A DNA stretch of 6,851 bases. Origin: Verrucomicrobiota bacterium (GTDB taxonomy: Bacteria; Verrucomicrobiota; Verrucomicrobiia; Opitutales; Seribacteraceae). Position 1 is the stretch's first letter. Every line of letters starts with the position of its first letter. This document shows positions 1 to 6,349 of this stretch, one piece after another. The DNA lies in contig JAURNO010000393.1 in NCBI GenBank assembly GCA_030830145.1, positions 1 through 6,851 of the forward strand, given 5' to 3'. The translations under genes were made by a program, and so were the position numbers. The notes beneath the pieces were generated by a model, which saw only the letters and a list, made by a program, of their open reading frames with translations, ran no database searches and was not told the origin of the DNA.

Positions 1-1025
1 AATGGCTCCTCTCTTGGCTGTCCCGACAGGTGGACGGCGTTCGCCCCTTTCTCCTGTTGGCCAGAACGGGCGACGGTAGGCTTGATGGTTTTTGGCCCTT
101 TGTCGAGCGACCCGGTTTGCTTGGTTCGAAAGGACTTTGGCCTTTCGTCTACGACGAGGCCAACTACTTTGACCCCATCGCGACTTCGCAAGGCGCCCAT
201 GCCTTGGTTCGTGGCCTGAAGGCTCAACTCAAGGGCTTTTTGTTTTGTTGGGTTCCGCTGATGCGCAATTCCTTTTGGGAGGAAGTGCTCCAACCGGAAA
301 CCCAGCAAGGCAAGTACCTTATGCTTGAGAGAATGCCCAGGAAAACCGCTTTGATCGAACCCCGGCTCGATCATACGAGTTTCGAGAATTTTCTAGTCGA
401 AAAGTTGGGTGCCAAAAGCCGAAAGTCGCTTCGATACGATCAGCGTAAGTTGGCCGAGCAAGGAAGCGTGACGATCGAGACAGTCGATAGCTTTGAGGAT
501 GTCCGGGCAATCATGCCTGCCACTTGTCTGGTGGAAGTTGAATCATGGAAGAGCAAGGAAGGGGCGGGTCTTTATTCAATACGCGGCAAACGGGCTTTCT
601 TCTTCGAGTTGCTTCCGGAATTGGCAAAGGCCGGAAGAGTCCGGGTTTCCGTAATGCGCGTGGACGATCGCCCTATTGCGTGGCAGATCGATTTGCTTGA
701 TACGGAGTATCTCGGAGTTCACCATCTGGCTTTCGACAAAGCCTTCGGGAAATTTTCCCCAGGCAAGCAGTTGCTGATCACCAATATGGAGAAAGCGTGG
801 AAAGAGGGGCGGTTGGTTGATTTTTTACCCGGCAATTACGATTACAAAGAGAAATGGTCTTCCAGAGTCGAAGCGGTTCGCGAACTGCATTGGTTTCGCA
901 GAAGCCTTCGCGGATACTTGGCGATTAAGTTGATCCGGTGGAACATGAGGGTTCGCAAAAAGATACGGGAAAAAGCCCAGGCGACGAAAGTTGGACAGAA
1001 CGGCGTGCGGGCAATGGAGGAATGA
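1..1025 (+). CDS. GNAT/FemAB-like acyltransferase (BioF2-like, Acetyltransf_6), 5' end missing
   Basis: Probable cytoplasmic acyl- or aminoacyl-transferase of the GNAT fold group that includes CelD/BcsL, FemAB-like and BioF2-like proteins; the substrate is unknown. The frame is open to the left edge: codons from base 3 read WLLSWLSRQ before the first usable start (GTG at 30), and this resembles the usual N-terminal part of the family, so the true start is probably outside the window. Counting from that GTG gives 331 residues. A first lobe (about 1-100) has PFLLLAR and FWPFV. The second lobe (about 115-280) has the typical AKSRKSLRYDQRKL helix (128-141), a strand RVRVSVMRVDDRPIAWQIDL (203-222), HHLAFDKAFGKFSPGKQLL (231-249) and a DFLPGNYDYKEKW end (264-276). 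The tail 290-331 is rich in Arg and Lys. Members of this group often act in polysaccharide or envelope modification, but nothing here fixes that role. pdxH follows after 52 bases. Confidence 0.8.
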   Translation, partial: WLLSWLSRQVDGVRPFLLLARTGDGRLDGFWPFVERPGLLGSKGLWPFVYDEANYFDPIATSQGAHALVRGLKAQLKGFLFCWVPLMRNSFWEEVLQPETQQGKYLMLERMPRKTALIEPRLDHTSFENFLVEKLGAKSRKSLRYDQRKLAEQGSVTIETVDSFEDVRAIMPATCLVEVESWKSKEGAGLYSIRGKRAFFFELLPELAKAGRVRVSVMRVDDRPIAWQIDLLDTEYLGVHHLAFDKAFGKFSPGKQLLITNMEKAWKEGRLVDFLPGNYDYKEKWSSRVEAVRELHWFRRSLRGYLAIKLIRWNMRVRKKIREKAQATKVGQNGVRAMEE

Positions 1026-1046
1026 CTCATGCTCTTTTCCATTGCC
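1010..1046 (+). repeat. 9-bp inverted repeat spanning the acyltransferase stop codon
   Basis: GGCAATGGA at 1010-1018 is the exact reverse complement of TCCATTGCC at 1038-1046, leaving a 19-base loop that contains the TGA stop (1023-1025). In RNA it could form a modest hairpin in the intercistronic stretch before pdxH. No U-run follows the right arm, so it does not look like an intrinsic terminator. It may be a processing or stability element, or chance. Confidence 0.35.
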
Positions 1047-1077
1047 AAATGCCCAAACTCGGATTCAAGGTTTTCAG

Positions 1078-1728
1078 ATGACTGATTGGAACGGACAATT
1101 GCGTGAGATGAGGGAGGAGTATGACTCGATCCCTTTGCGAAAGAGTGATATGAAAGCCTGCCCTTTGGAGCAGTTTTCCATTTGGCTGGAAGAAGCGACC
1201 GAGGCTGGCATTCCCGACTGCAACGCCTGCAGTTTGGCGAGTGTGGACGAAGAATCGAGGCCGGTGGCACGAGCTGTTTTGCTCAAAGGCATGGAGGCCG
1301 ATTGTTTTGTCTTCTATACCAATTTCAACAGCAGGAAAGCCGTGCAGTTGCGGAATTCCCCTTGGGCAAGCATGCATTTCCCCTGGTTTGCCATGCAGAG
1401 GCAGGTCGTGGTGACCGGAAAGGTTTCCCTTTTGGACGAGTCGACCTCCGAGGACTATTTCCGTTCCCGTCCCTCTTTGAGTAAACTTGGGGCATGGGCA
1501 TCCAGGCAGAGCGAGGATTTGGATTCACGGGAGACATTGGAAAAGTCTTTTCTCGAGGCTCGTGAAAAATATGGGGAGGATCCACCCAAGCCCCGGCATT
1601 GGGGAGGTTTGGCTTTGGAGCCCGAGACGATTGAGTTTTGGCAAGGAGGACCGCACCGTTTGCACGACCGCTTTTTGTTTGAACGGAGCGAGTCGAATGG
1701 TTGGAGTATACGGAGACTTTATCCATGA
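1078..1728 (+). CDS. pdxH: Pyridoxamine/pyridoxine 5'-phosphate oxidase
   Basis: Oxidises pyridoxamine 5'-phosphate or pyridoxine 5'-phosphate to pyridoxal 5'-phosphate using FMN and O2, releasing H2O2 (EC 1.4.3.5); a cytosolic homodimer and the last step or salvage step of vitamin B6 synthesis. The 216 residues match the family length (218 in E. coli) and the whole fold is present. Residues equivalent to the E. coli FMN ligands are visible: R65, K70, R86, K87, Q109, Q144, S145, W188 and R198. So are the substrate-phosphate residues Y127, R131 and S135, and the R194-x-H196 pair in the C-terminal RLHDRF signature. I chose the ATG at 1078 because family similarity begins there and AAGG sits 7 bases upstream; an in-frame TTG at 991 would add 29 residues read across the previous gene's end. 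The last bases overlap the next gene by ATGA. Confidence 0.97.
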   Translation: MTDWNGQLREMREEYDSIPLRKSDMKACPLEQFSIWLEEATEAGIPDCNACSLASVDEESRPVARAVLLKGMEADCFVFYTNFNSRKAVQLRNSPWASMHFPWFAMQRQVVVTGKVSLLDESTSEDYFRSRPSLSKLGAWASRQSEDLDSRETLEKSFLEAREKYGEDPPKPRHWGGLALEPETIEFWQGGPHRLHDRFLFERSESNGWSIRRLYP

Positions 1729-1928
1729 GCGAAGAAGACAAAAACAAGACCGGCGGCCAACCTCTCGACGAGTTGCTTTCGCTCCGGGGCAAGCCTTTTG
1801 CCGACTGGAAGGAGGAGCGCATGTATCTTCGTGACAAATGGGGAGAACAGGGGAGGGCTGTGCCCCCCGGCAGCCAGAAAACCGATGATTGCGCAAAGGA
1901 TTTGAAAAAGGAGGATCAACCAGAATGA
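1725..1928 (+). CDS. Small charged hypothetical protein between pdxH and menB
   Basis: A 67-residue protein I do not recognise. Its ATG overlaps the pdxH stop (ATGA, 1725-1728), GGAG lies 9 bases upstream (1712-1715), and its own stop overlaps the menB start by another ATGA (1925-1928). This double overlap is the main evidence that it is translated. About 43% of residues are charged (16 acidic, 13 basic), with no membrane segment or signal peptide, a single Cys (C56) and no metal-binding pattern. The middle, about residues 14-44, has [20 protein letters not shown] and could form helices; both Trp lie here (W28, W39). The N and C termini look disordered. An in-frame TTG at 1701 would add eight residues from inside pdxH and is less likely. 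It may be a lineage-specific small protein coupled to menB expression; no function can be assigned. Confidence 0.7.
   Translation: MSEEDKNKTGGQPLDELLSLRGKPFADWKEERMYLRDKWGEQGRAVPPGSQKTDDCAKDLKKEDQPE
1908..1914 (+). promoter_or_regulatory. Strong Shine-Dalgarno site for menB
   Basis: AAGGAGG at 1908-1914 lies 10 bases before the ATG at 1925, inside the 3' end of the 67-residue gene. It decides the menB start: a longer open frame starting at 1889 lacks this support and MenB similarity begins only after 1925. Confidence 0.75.
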
Positions 1929-2752
1929 CTTGGGAAGTATTTGGACAGTTCGAAGATATTGTTTACGAGAAGAGGGAGGGAGTGGCCAAAGTCACCATCA
2001 ACCGGCCGGAGAAAAGAAATGCCTTTCGGCCCAAGACGGTCAGCGAAATGTACGAGGCCTTTCTCGATGCTCGGGAGGATTCATCGATTGGGGTGGTACT
2101 GCTGACCGGAGCGGGGCCGCATACCGACGGGAAGTATGCTTTTTGTTCCGGAGGAGATCAAAGCGTGCGTGGGCAAGCCGGATACGTCGATGACGGAGGA
2201 GTTCCCCGTCTCAACGTACTTGATTTGCAAAAGTTGATTCGTTCTATGCCCAAGGTCGTGATCGCCTTGGTCGCCGGTTACGCGATTGGTGGAGGCCATG
2301 TGCTGCACGTCGTATGCGATCTTACCATTGCGGCCGATAACGCGATTTTCGGCCAAACCGGTCCCAAGGTCGGAAGTTTCGACGGAGGATTCGGTTCCGG
2401 GTATCTGGCGAGAATAGTGGGCCACAAGAAAGCCCGTGAAATATGGTATCTCTGTCGTCAATATAATGCCGATGAAGCCCTCCGGATGGGGTTGGTCAAT
2501 GAAGTGGTTCCCGTAGACCGTTTGGAAGAGGAAGGACTAAAATGGGCGGATGAAGTTTTATCCAAAAGCCCGTTGGCTATCCGTTGCCTCAAATCCGCCT
2601 TCAATGCCGATTGCGATGGTCAGGCGGGAATCCAGGAATTGGCCGGCAACGCAACTTTGCTTTACTATTTGTCCGAGGAAGGAGCCGAAGGAAAAAAAGC
2701 TTTTCTTGAAAAAAGATCGCCTGACTTTTCAAAATATCCTTGGCTACCCTAA
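1925..2752 (+). CDS. menB: 1,4-dihydroxy-2-naphthoyl-CoA synthase
   Basis: Crotonase-fold enzyme that closes the second ring of the naphthoquinone by turning o-succinylbenzoyl-CoA into 1,4-dihydroxy-2-naphthoyl-CoA (EC 4.1.3.36) in menaquinone or phylloquinone synthesis; cytosolic hexamer in the family. The 275 residues are full length. Visible motifs are [11 protein letters not shown] (26-36), [11 protein letters not shown] (73-83), the oxyanion-hole region [10 protein letters not shown] (118-127), [13 protein letters not shown] (143-155) and a C-terminal [10 protein letters not shown]. Equivalents of E. coli Y97, S161, D163 and Y258 are Y87, S151, D153 and Y248. Gly146 in QTGPKVG marks the bicarbonate-dependent type I enzymes; type II enzymes such as that of Mycobacterium have Asp there. 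The TDGKYAF insertion and PWLP end resemble cyanobacterial MenB as I remember it. It is coupled to the small gene upstream by ATGA; no other men gene is in view. Confidence 0.97.
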   Translation: MTWEVFGQFEDIVYEKREGVAKVTINRPEKRNAFRPKTVSEMYEAFLDAREDSSIGVVLLTGAGPHTDGKYAFCSGGDQSVRGQAGYVDDGGVPRLNVLDLQKLIRSMPKVVIALVAGYAIGGGHVLHVVCDLTIAADNAIFGQTGPKVGSFDGGFGSGYLARIVGHKKAREIWYLCRQYNADEALRMGLVNEVVPVDRLEEEGLKWADEVLSKSPLAIRCLKSAFNADCDGQAGIQELAGNATLLYYLSEEGAEGKKAFLEKRSPDFSKYPWLP

Positions 2753-2757
2753 GCGTC

Positions 2758-3591
2758 ATGCAAATCTATCTTTTTCAAAATGGAAAACAGGAAGGGCCTT
2801 TCGGATTGCCCCGGATTGCGTCCCGCCTGGTATCCGGCGACTTGGACTCCGCCACCCCGGCCTGGCGGGAGGGTATGTCGGACTGGCACCCTTTGCACCA
2901 TCCTGTTTGGGCGGAGGCAGGGATCGTGGCTCCGCCCCCCAAAGTCGCGGCACCTCCGGTCCAGGAAGTTGCAACTGCAGATGCGCCTGAAGCAACTTCT
3001 GCGGAATCGGTAGCGCCGGAAGAAGACGCCTTCCAGGACGAGGGTGATGAATCCGCATCGTCTCCAGGCGAGACAAGCCCCTCCCATTCGGAGGAAGTCG
3101 CTCCCGAGGCAAAAGAGGAGCAATCAGGTTATGCTTTTGCCAGTTATCGCGAAGAAGATTTTAAGCCCCCTTCATACGAACAGATGGAGGAGGAGATGGC
3201 TCAATTGCGGGCCAAGCGCGAAACCTTCCCCGAGTTGATCGGCAGGCAGGCTTTTGAGTCCGGCCTGCGTGACGAGGAAATCGATGAAGCCGTTGCGGAA
3301 GTGGAAAAATTGAGCTTTGGAGGAAGCGAGGACGGATTGCCCGAAGCTTATGCCCGACTCGGTCGGGCCGTTATGACTGCCGGGATCACTAGTCCTGAGT
3401 TGGATGAAGTTCGGGAAGAAGAACAAGAAATATCCGACCGGATGCTCAATCTTCAAATGCAACTTCGACGGATGGGTGGCGGGAGTCGGGTCAAGCAACC
3501 TTCTCGGTGGCGCAAATGGATCATCCTGCTGTTTCTAGCTCTTTTCATGGGGGGATTGGTAACCGCCCTCGTCTTGTTCGGGGCCAAATAA
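2758..3591 (+). CDS. GYF_2 (DUF4339) domain protein with C-terminal membrane anchor
   Basis: A 277-residue protein of unknown function. Residues 1-50 form a GYF_2-type domain: IYLFQNGKQEGPFGLPRIA (3-21) followed by TPAWREGMSDWHPL (33-46), with the family's GPF and WREGM-x-x-W signature. Residues 55-125 are a low-complexity Pro/Ala/Glu linker, probably disordered. Residues 140-235 are charged and likely helical, possibly coiled coil. One hydrophobic helix spans about 254-273, preceded by the basic RWRKW and followed by only a few residues, so it looks tail-anchored with the large part in the cytoplasm. GYF domains bind proline-rich peptides in eukaryotes; the bacterial GYF_2 role is poorly known and often goes with membrane proteins. 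The start at 2758 is where domain similarity begins, 5 bases after the menB stop. No clear Shine-Dalgarno is seen, which suggests coupled translation. An in-frame TTG at 2740 would add six residues. Confidence 0.85.
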   Translation: MQIYLFQNGKQEGPFGLPRIASRLVSGDLDSATPAWREGMSDWHPLHHPVWAEAGIVAPPPKVAAPPVQEVATADAPEATSAESVAPEEDAFQDEGDESASSPGETSPSHSEEVAPEAKEEQSGYAFASYREEDFKPPSYEQMEEEMAQLRAKRETFPELIGRQAFESGLRDEEIDEAVAEVEKLSFGGSEDGLPEAYARLGRAVMTAGITSPELDEVREEEQEISDRMLNLQMQLRRMGGGSRVKQPSRWRKWIILLFLALFMGGLVTALVLFGAK

Positions 3592-3604
3592 AGGGTCGAG
3601 CCGC

Positions 3605-4942
3605 CTACCTGCGCTGGCTCGCGAATTCAACCCGCTTACCCGTCGGTTCATCCGATGGTTTGCCCGCCGAATAGGCGACTTGACCGGAGACCAAAGTCAG
3701 TTCGACCGAATGGGAAAAACGCGTTCCTGAAAAAGGGGACCAGTTGCATCGGCTGAAAAGTTCGCTTTCGTCCACCACCGTTTCCTTGTCTGGGTCGACG
3801 ATGACCAAATCCGCCCAATAGCCTTCGCGAAGGAACCCTCGTTCCCGGACGTCGAAAATACGGGTTGGGGCATGACAAGCCCGCTCGACCACGGTTTCGA
3901 TGGAAAAACACCCCGTCTTGGTCATTTCCAACATGAGAAGAAGACTGTGCTGAGCGAGGGGAAGTCCGGCAGGCGCCTTGAAGTAAGTCGCTTGCTTCTC
4001 TTCCCAAGTGTGTGGGGCATGGTCGGTTGCGAGGACGGAAATTCTTCCATCGGCTACCGCTTGGCGAATGGCGGATCTGTCCTCAGCCGACTTGATGGCG
4101 GGATTGCACTTGATCAGGGAGCCGAGCTCTTGATAGTCGGACTGCTCGAACCACAAGTGGTGCACGCAGGCTTCGGCCGTGATTCGGTCGTGACCGGGCT
4201 CGAACAAGGCCAATTCTTCCGCGGTCGTTATATGCAGAACATGGAGCCTGGCCTTTTCTCGTTTGGCCAACTCAACCGCCAGACTCGAGGAACGCAGGCA
4301 GGCTTCGCGCGAGCGGATCTTCGGGTGCTCGGAAAAGGGCACTTCGTCCCCGAACTCTCTCTTTGCCGCCTTCTCGTTTTCCAAAATGCTCGGAGTATGT
4401 TCGCAATGAGTTGCGATGGTTGCGGGGGCATGGCGGAAGATCTTCTCCAACACATCTTCCTCGTCCACCAGCATATTTCCAGTAGAGGAACCCATGAAGA
4501 TTTTGATTCCCGCAATTTTAGTGGGGTCCGCTGCCTTGACTTCCTCGATGTTCTCGTTGCTTGCCCCAAGAAAAAAAGCGTAGTTGGCGACTGAGTCTCG
4601 AGCCGCGATGGCGTACTTCTCCTCCAGTCTTTTCATATCCAAGGTCGGGGGAGAGACATTGGGCATCTCGAAAAAAGTCGTGATTCCTCCCGCCACGGCT
4701 GCCCGGGACTCGGTTCGTATGCAAGCCTTGTGGGTCAGTCCCGGTTCGCGGAAATGAACCTGGTCGTCGATGAGTCCGGGAATCACCAGTTTGCCGGATG
4801 CATCGATAATCTTGCAGGAAGGGGAGGGCGGAGAAATCGAGGGCCCGATCCGTTCGATCCGGCCTTGCCTAACAAGGACGTCTTGTTCTGCAGACCGTCC
4901 TTCGTTCACGATCTTGCCCCCGGTAATAAGGAGGTCGCTCAT
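3605..4942 (-). CDS. pyrC: Dihydroorotase, QxH subtype
   Basis: Amidohydrolase that cyclises N-carbamoyl-L-aspartate to dihydroorotate (EC 3.5.2.3), third step of pyrimidine synthesis; cytosolic. The 445 residues are full length: a small beta domain (1-55 and about 370-430) around a TIM barrel. Visible active-site elements are DDQVHFREPG (59-68), EMPN (92-95), the probable carboxylated lysine K147 in GIKIFMGSSTGNM, H179 in THCEH, H237 in HVLHITT, N280 in KCNPAIK, and D307 in the signature ATDHAPH with K316 following. The first metal His of the usual HxH is Gln61. I recall the same DDQVHFREPG in Bacteroidetes dihydroorotases, so it is a subfamily trait rather than decay. Other cyclic amidohydrolases (allantoinase, hydantoinase) are possible but fit less well. 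The ATG at 4942 has AGG three bases upstream on the coding strand. proA lies 34 bases upstream, probably in the same transcript. Confidence 0.92.
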   Translation of the reverse strand: MSDLLITGGKIVNEGRSAEQDVLVRQGRIERIGPSISPPSPSCKIIDASGKLVIPGLIDDQVHFREPGLTHKACIRTESRAAVAGGITTFFEMPNVSPPTLDMKRLEEKYAIAARDSVANYAFFLGASNENIEEVKAADPTKIAGIKIFMGSSTGNMLVDEEDVLEKIFRHAPATIATHCEHTPSILENEKAAKREFGDEVPFSEHPKIRSREACLRSSSLAVELAKREKARLHVLHITTAEELALFEPGHDRITAEACVHHLWFEQSDYQELGSLIKCNPAIKSAEDRSAIRQAVADGRISVLATDHAPHTWEEKQATYFKAPAGLPLAQHSLLLMLEMTKTGCFSIETVVERACHAPTRIFDVRERGFLREGYWADLVIVDPDKETVVDESELFSRCNWSPFSGTRFSHSVELTLVSGQVAYSAGKPSDEPTGKRVEFASQRR

Positions 4943-4976
4943 TGTCCTACTTTTGTTTTGGGGGCCAATCGAAAAG

Positions 4977-6242
4977 TTATTTCCATTGGCCGTTTCCGGT
5001 CACCCAGTACTTGTAGGTGCAGAGCTCTTCCAAACCCATCGGTCCTCGGGCATGAAGTCGATCGGTTGAGATTCCGATCTCGGCCCCCAAGCCGAATTCG
5101 AATCCGTCGGTAAAGCGAGTGCTTGCGTTCCAATAAACCGAAGAGGCATCCACTTCCCGTAAAAAACGTTCTGCCCGTTTTTTGTTTTTGGTAATGATGG
5201 ATTCGCTGTGACCACTCCCGAAGCGGTTGACGAATGATATGGCCTCGTCTAATGAAGCCACGATTTTGATCGAAAGGCGCAGGTCGAGGAATTCCTCGTC
5301 GTAGTGCTCGTCGGTGGCCGGTTTGGTGGGGAAATCACCGAGTAGGGAGGCTGCCTTTTCATCGACTAGAAGCTCGCAATCTTGTTCCACGAGTTCCTTG
5401 GCGCATTCGGGGAGAAATGCAGGAGCGATCTTCTCGTCCACAATGAGGTTTTCGATCGCGTTGCACACGCCTGGTCGCCCGCATTTTGAGGACACTGCGA
5501 TTTGCCTCGCTATTTCCAGGTCGGCTTCGGCGTCCACGAATAAATTACAGACCCCCTTGTAGTGTTTGATAACGGGAATCCTGCTGTTCTCGGCAACAAA
5601 GCGAATCAAGCCTTCTCCCCCGCGCGGGATGATGCAATGAACATACTCGTCGAGAGTCAGTAAATGGTTGAGAGCCTCCCGGTCGATGGTGGGAACAAGT
5701 TGAACGGAGTCCTCGGGGATGGGGGAATCGGCCAAGGCTTGCCCGATAACGGAGGCGAGAGCCCGGTTTGAATGAAGGGATTCTTTTCCCCCACGGAGGA
5801 TCGAGGCATTGCCCGATTTCAAGCAAAGTCCAGCGCAGTCGATGGTCACGTTGGGTCGGGACTCGTAAATGATTCCGATAACCCCGATGGGAGTTCTGAC
5901 CTTTTGGATGCTCAACCCGTTCGGCCGTTTCTTTTCTTCAATGACCAAGCCGACGGGATCAGGGAGGCTGATTAGTTGGCGCAGGCCCTGTACCATACCG
6001 TCTATTCTTTCGTGAGTTAGGCGAAGACGGTCCACCATGGCTTCACTCAAACCGTTTTCTTCGGCCGCATCGATATCCTTTTGATTTTCTTCCAAGAGAA
6101 TTTTCCGGTTGGACTCGAGTCCGCGGGCTATGGCCTGAAGGGCATCGTTCTTGTCGGAGGTGCTTGCTCCGGCCAATTCCAAGGAAGCCTGCTTGGCTTT
6201 CTTGGCCAAGTCTTCGATCAGACTGCGAATGTCGTTACTCAT
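4977..6242 (-). CDS. proA: Gamma-glutamyl phosphate reductase (glutamate-5-semialdehyde dehydrogenase)
   Basis: Reduces L-glutamyl 5-phosphate with NADPH to glutamate-5-semialdehyde (EC 1.2.1.41), second step of proline synthesis; cytosolic, aldehyde dehydrogenase superfamily. The 421 residues match the family (417 in E. coli). Visible are the cofactor-domain stretch RTPIGVIGIIYESRPNVT (116-133), GNASILRGGKES (144-155), the HCIIPRGGEGLI loop (202-213), the catalytic Cys260 in CGRPGVCNAIE (254-264), the family signature near FGSGHSESI (341-349), and the C-terminal FGLGAEIGISTDRLHARGPMGLEEL (383-407 region). The position before the conserved RP is Gly255, where I expect Gln. The ATG at 6242 fits the family N-terminus, but no clear Shine-Dalgarno precedes it. 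The partner kinase ProB is not adjacent in this window. pyrC follows after 34 bases. Confidence 0.97.
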   Translation of the reverse strand: MSNDIRSLIEDLAKKAKQASLELAGASTSDKNDALQAIARGLESNRKILLEENQKDIDAAEENGLSEAMVDRLRLTHERIDGMVQGLRQLISLPDPVGLVIEEKKRPNGLSIQKVRTPIGVIGIIYESRPNVTIDCAGLCLKSGNASILRGGKESLHSNRALASVIGQALADSPIPEDSVQLVPTIDREALNHLLTLDEYVHCIIPRGGEGLIRFVAENSRIPVIKHYKGVCNLFVDAEADLEIARQIAVSSKCGRPGVCNAIENLIVDEKIAPAFLPECAKELVEQDCELLVDEKAASLLGDFPTKPATDEHYDEEFLDLRLSIKIVASLDEAISFVNRFGSGHSESIITKNKKRAERFLREVDASSVYWNASTRFTDGFEFGLGAEIGISTDRLHARGPMGLEELCTYKYWVTGNGQWK

Positions 6243-6255
6243 GGAGCCGAACTTA

Positions 6256-6272
6256 ACGCAAGAAGACGCAAG
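6256..6272 (-). repeat. Short direct repeat in the proA leader
   Basis: ACGCAAG occurs at 6256-6262 and again at 6266-6272 on the plus strand (CTTGCGT twice on the proA strand), with 10 bases from start to start, one helical turn. It lies 14-30 bases upstream of the proA ATG in the only space available for a proA promoter. It might be a regulator half-site pair; chance cannot be excluded. I see no convincing -35/-10 pair in 6243-6297. Confidence 0.25.
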
Positions 6273-6297
6273 GGTGAAGAATTTTCGGTTTCAACAC

Positions 6298-6328
6298 AAA
6301 AAAAAGAGCCTCCGGAGAGGCTCTTTTT
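6298..6328 (-). terminator. Intrinsic terminator after the EF-hand gene
   Basis: A perfect 12-bp inverted repeat: the left arm at 6301-6312 (AAAAAGAGCCTC), a CGGA loop at 6313-6316, and the right arm at 6317-6328. The GC-rich core is GAGCCTC/GAGGCTC. On the minus strand the stem runs into eight Ts (complement of the A-run 6298-6305), about 22 bases after the EF-hand stop codon, so it should end that transcript and separate it from proA. The plus-strand side also ends in five Ts, so it could work in both directions, but no plus-strand gene reads into it here. Confidence 0.9.
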
Positions 6329-6349
6329 CAAAATAAGTCAGGAAGTGAA

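Noticed and set aside
991..1077. TTG start at 991 extending pdxH by 29 residues
   Set aside because: The extra residues come from the end of the upstream gene and its intergenic gap, do not resemble the PdxH N-terminus, and the ATG at 1078 has an AAGG site at good spacing.
1325..1837. A 170-codon minus-strand open frame across pdxH and the small gene
   Set aside because: It is antisense to conserved pdxH codons and has no family-like features.
3597..3621. CGAGCC ... GGCTCG inverted repeat at the convergent junction as a terminator
   Set aside because: Only six base pairs with a 13-base loop and no T-run on either strand; too weak to call.
3872..4594. A 240-codon plus-strand open frame opposite pyrC
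   Set aside because: It lies entirely antisense to a well-supported pyrC, its translation shows no recognisable motif, and long antisense frames are expected in GC-rich coding DNA.
6273..6297. TTGAAA on the minus strand as a -35 box for proA
   Set aside because: No acceptable -10 box lies 16-18 bases downstream; the position 17 bases on reads TTGCGT.
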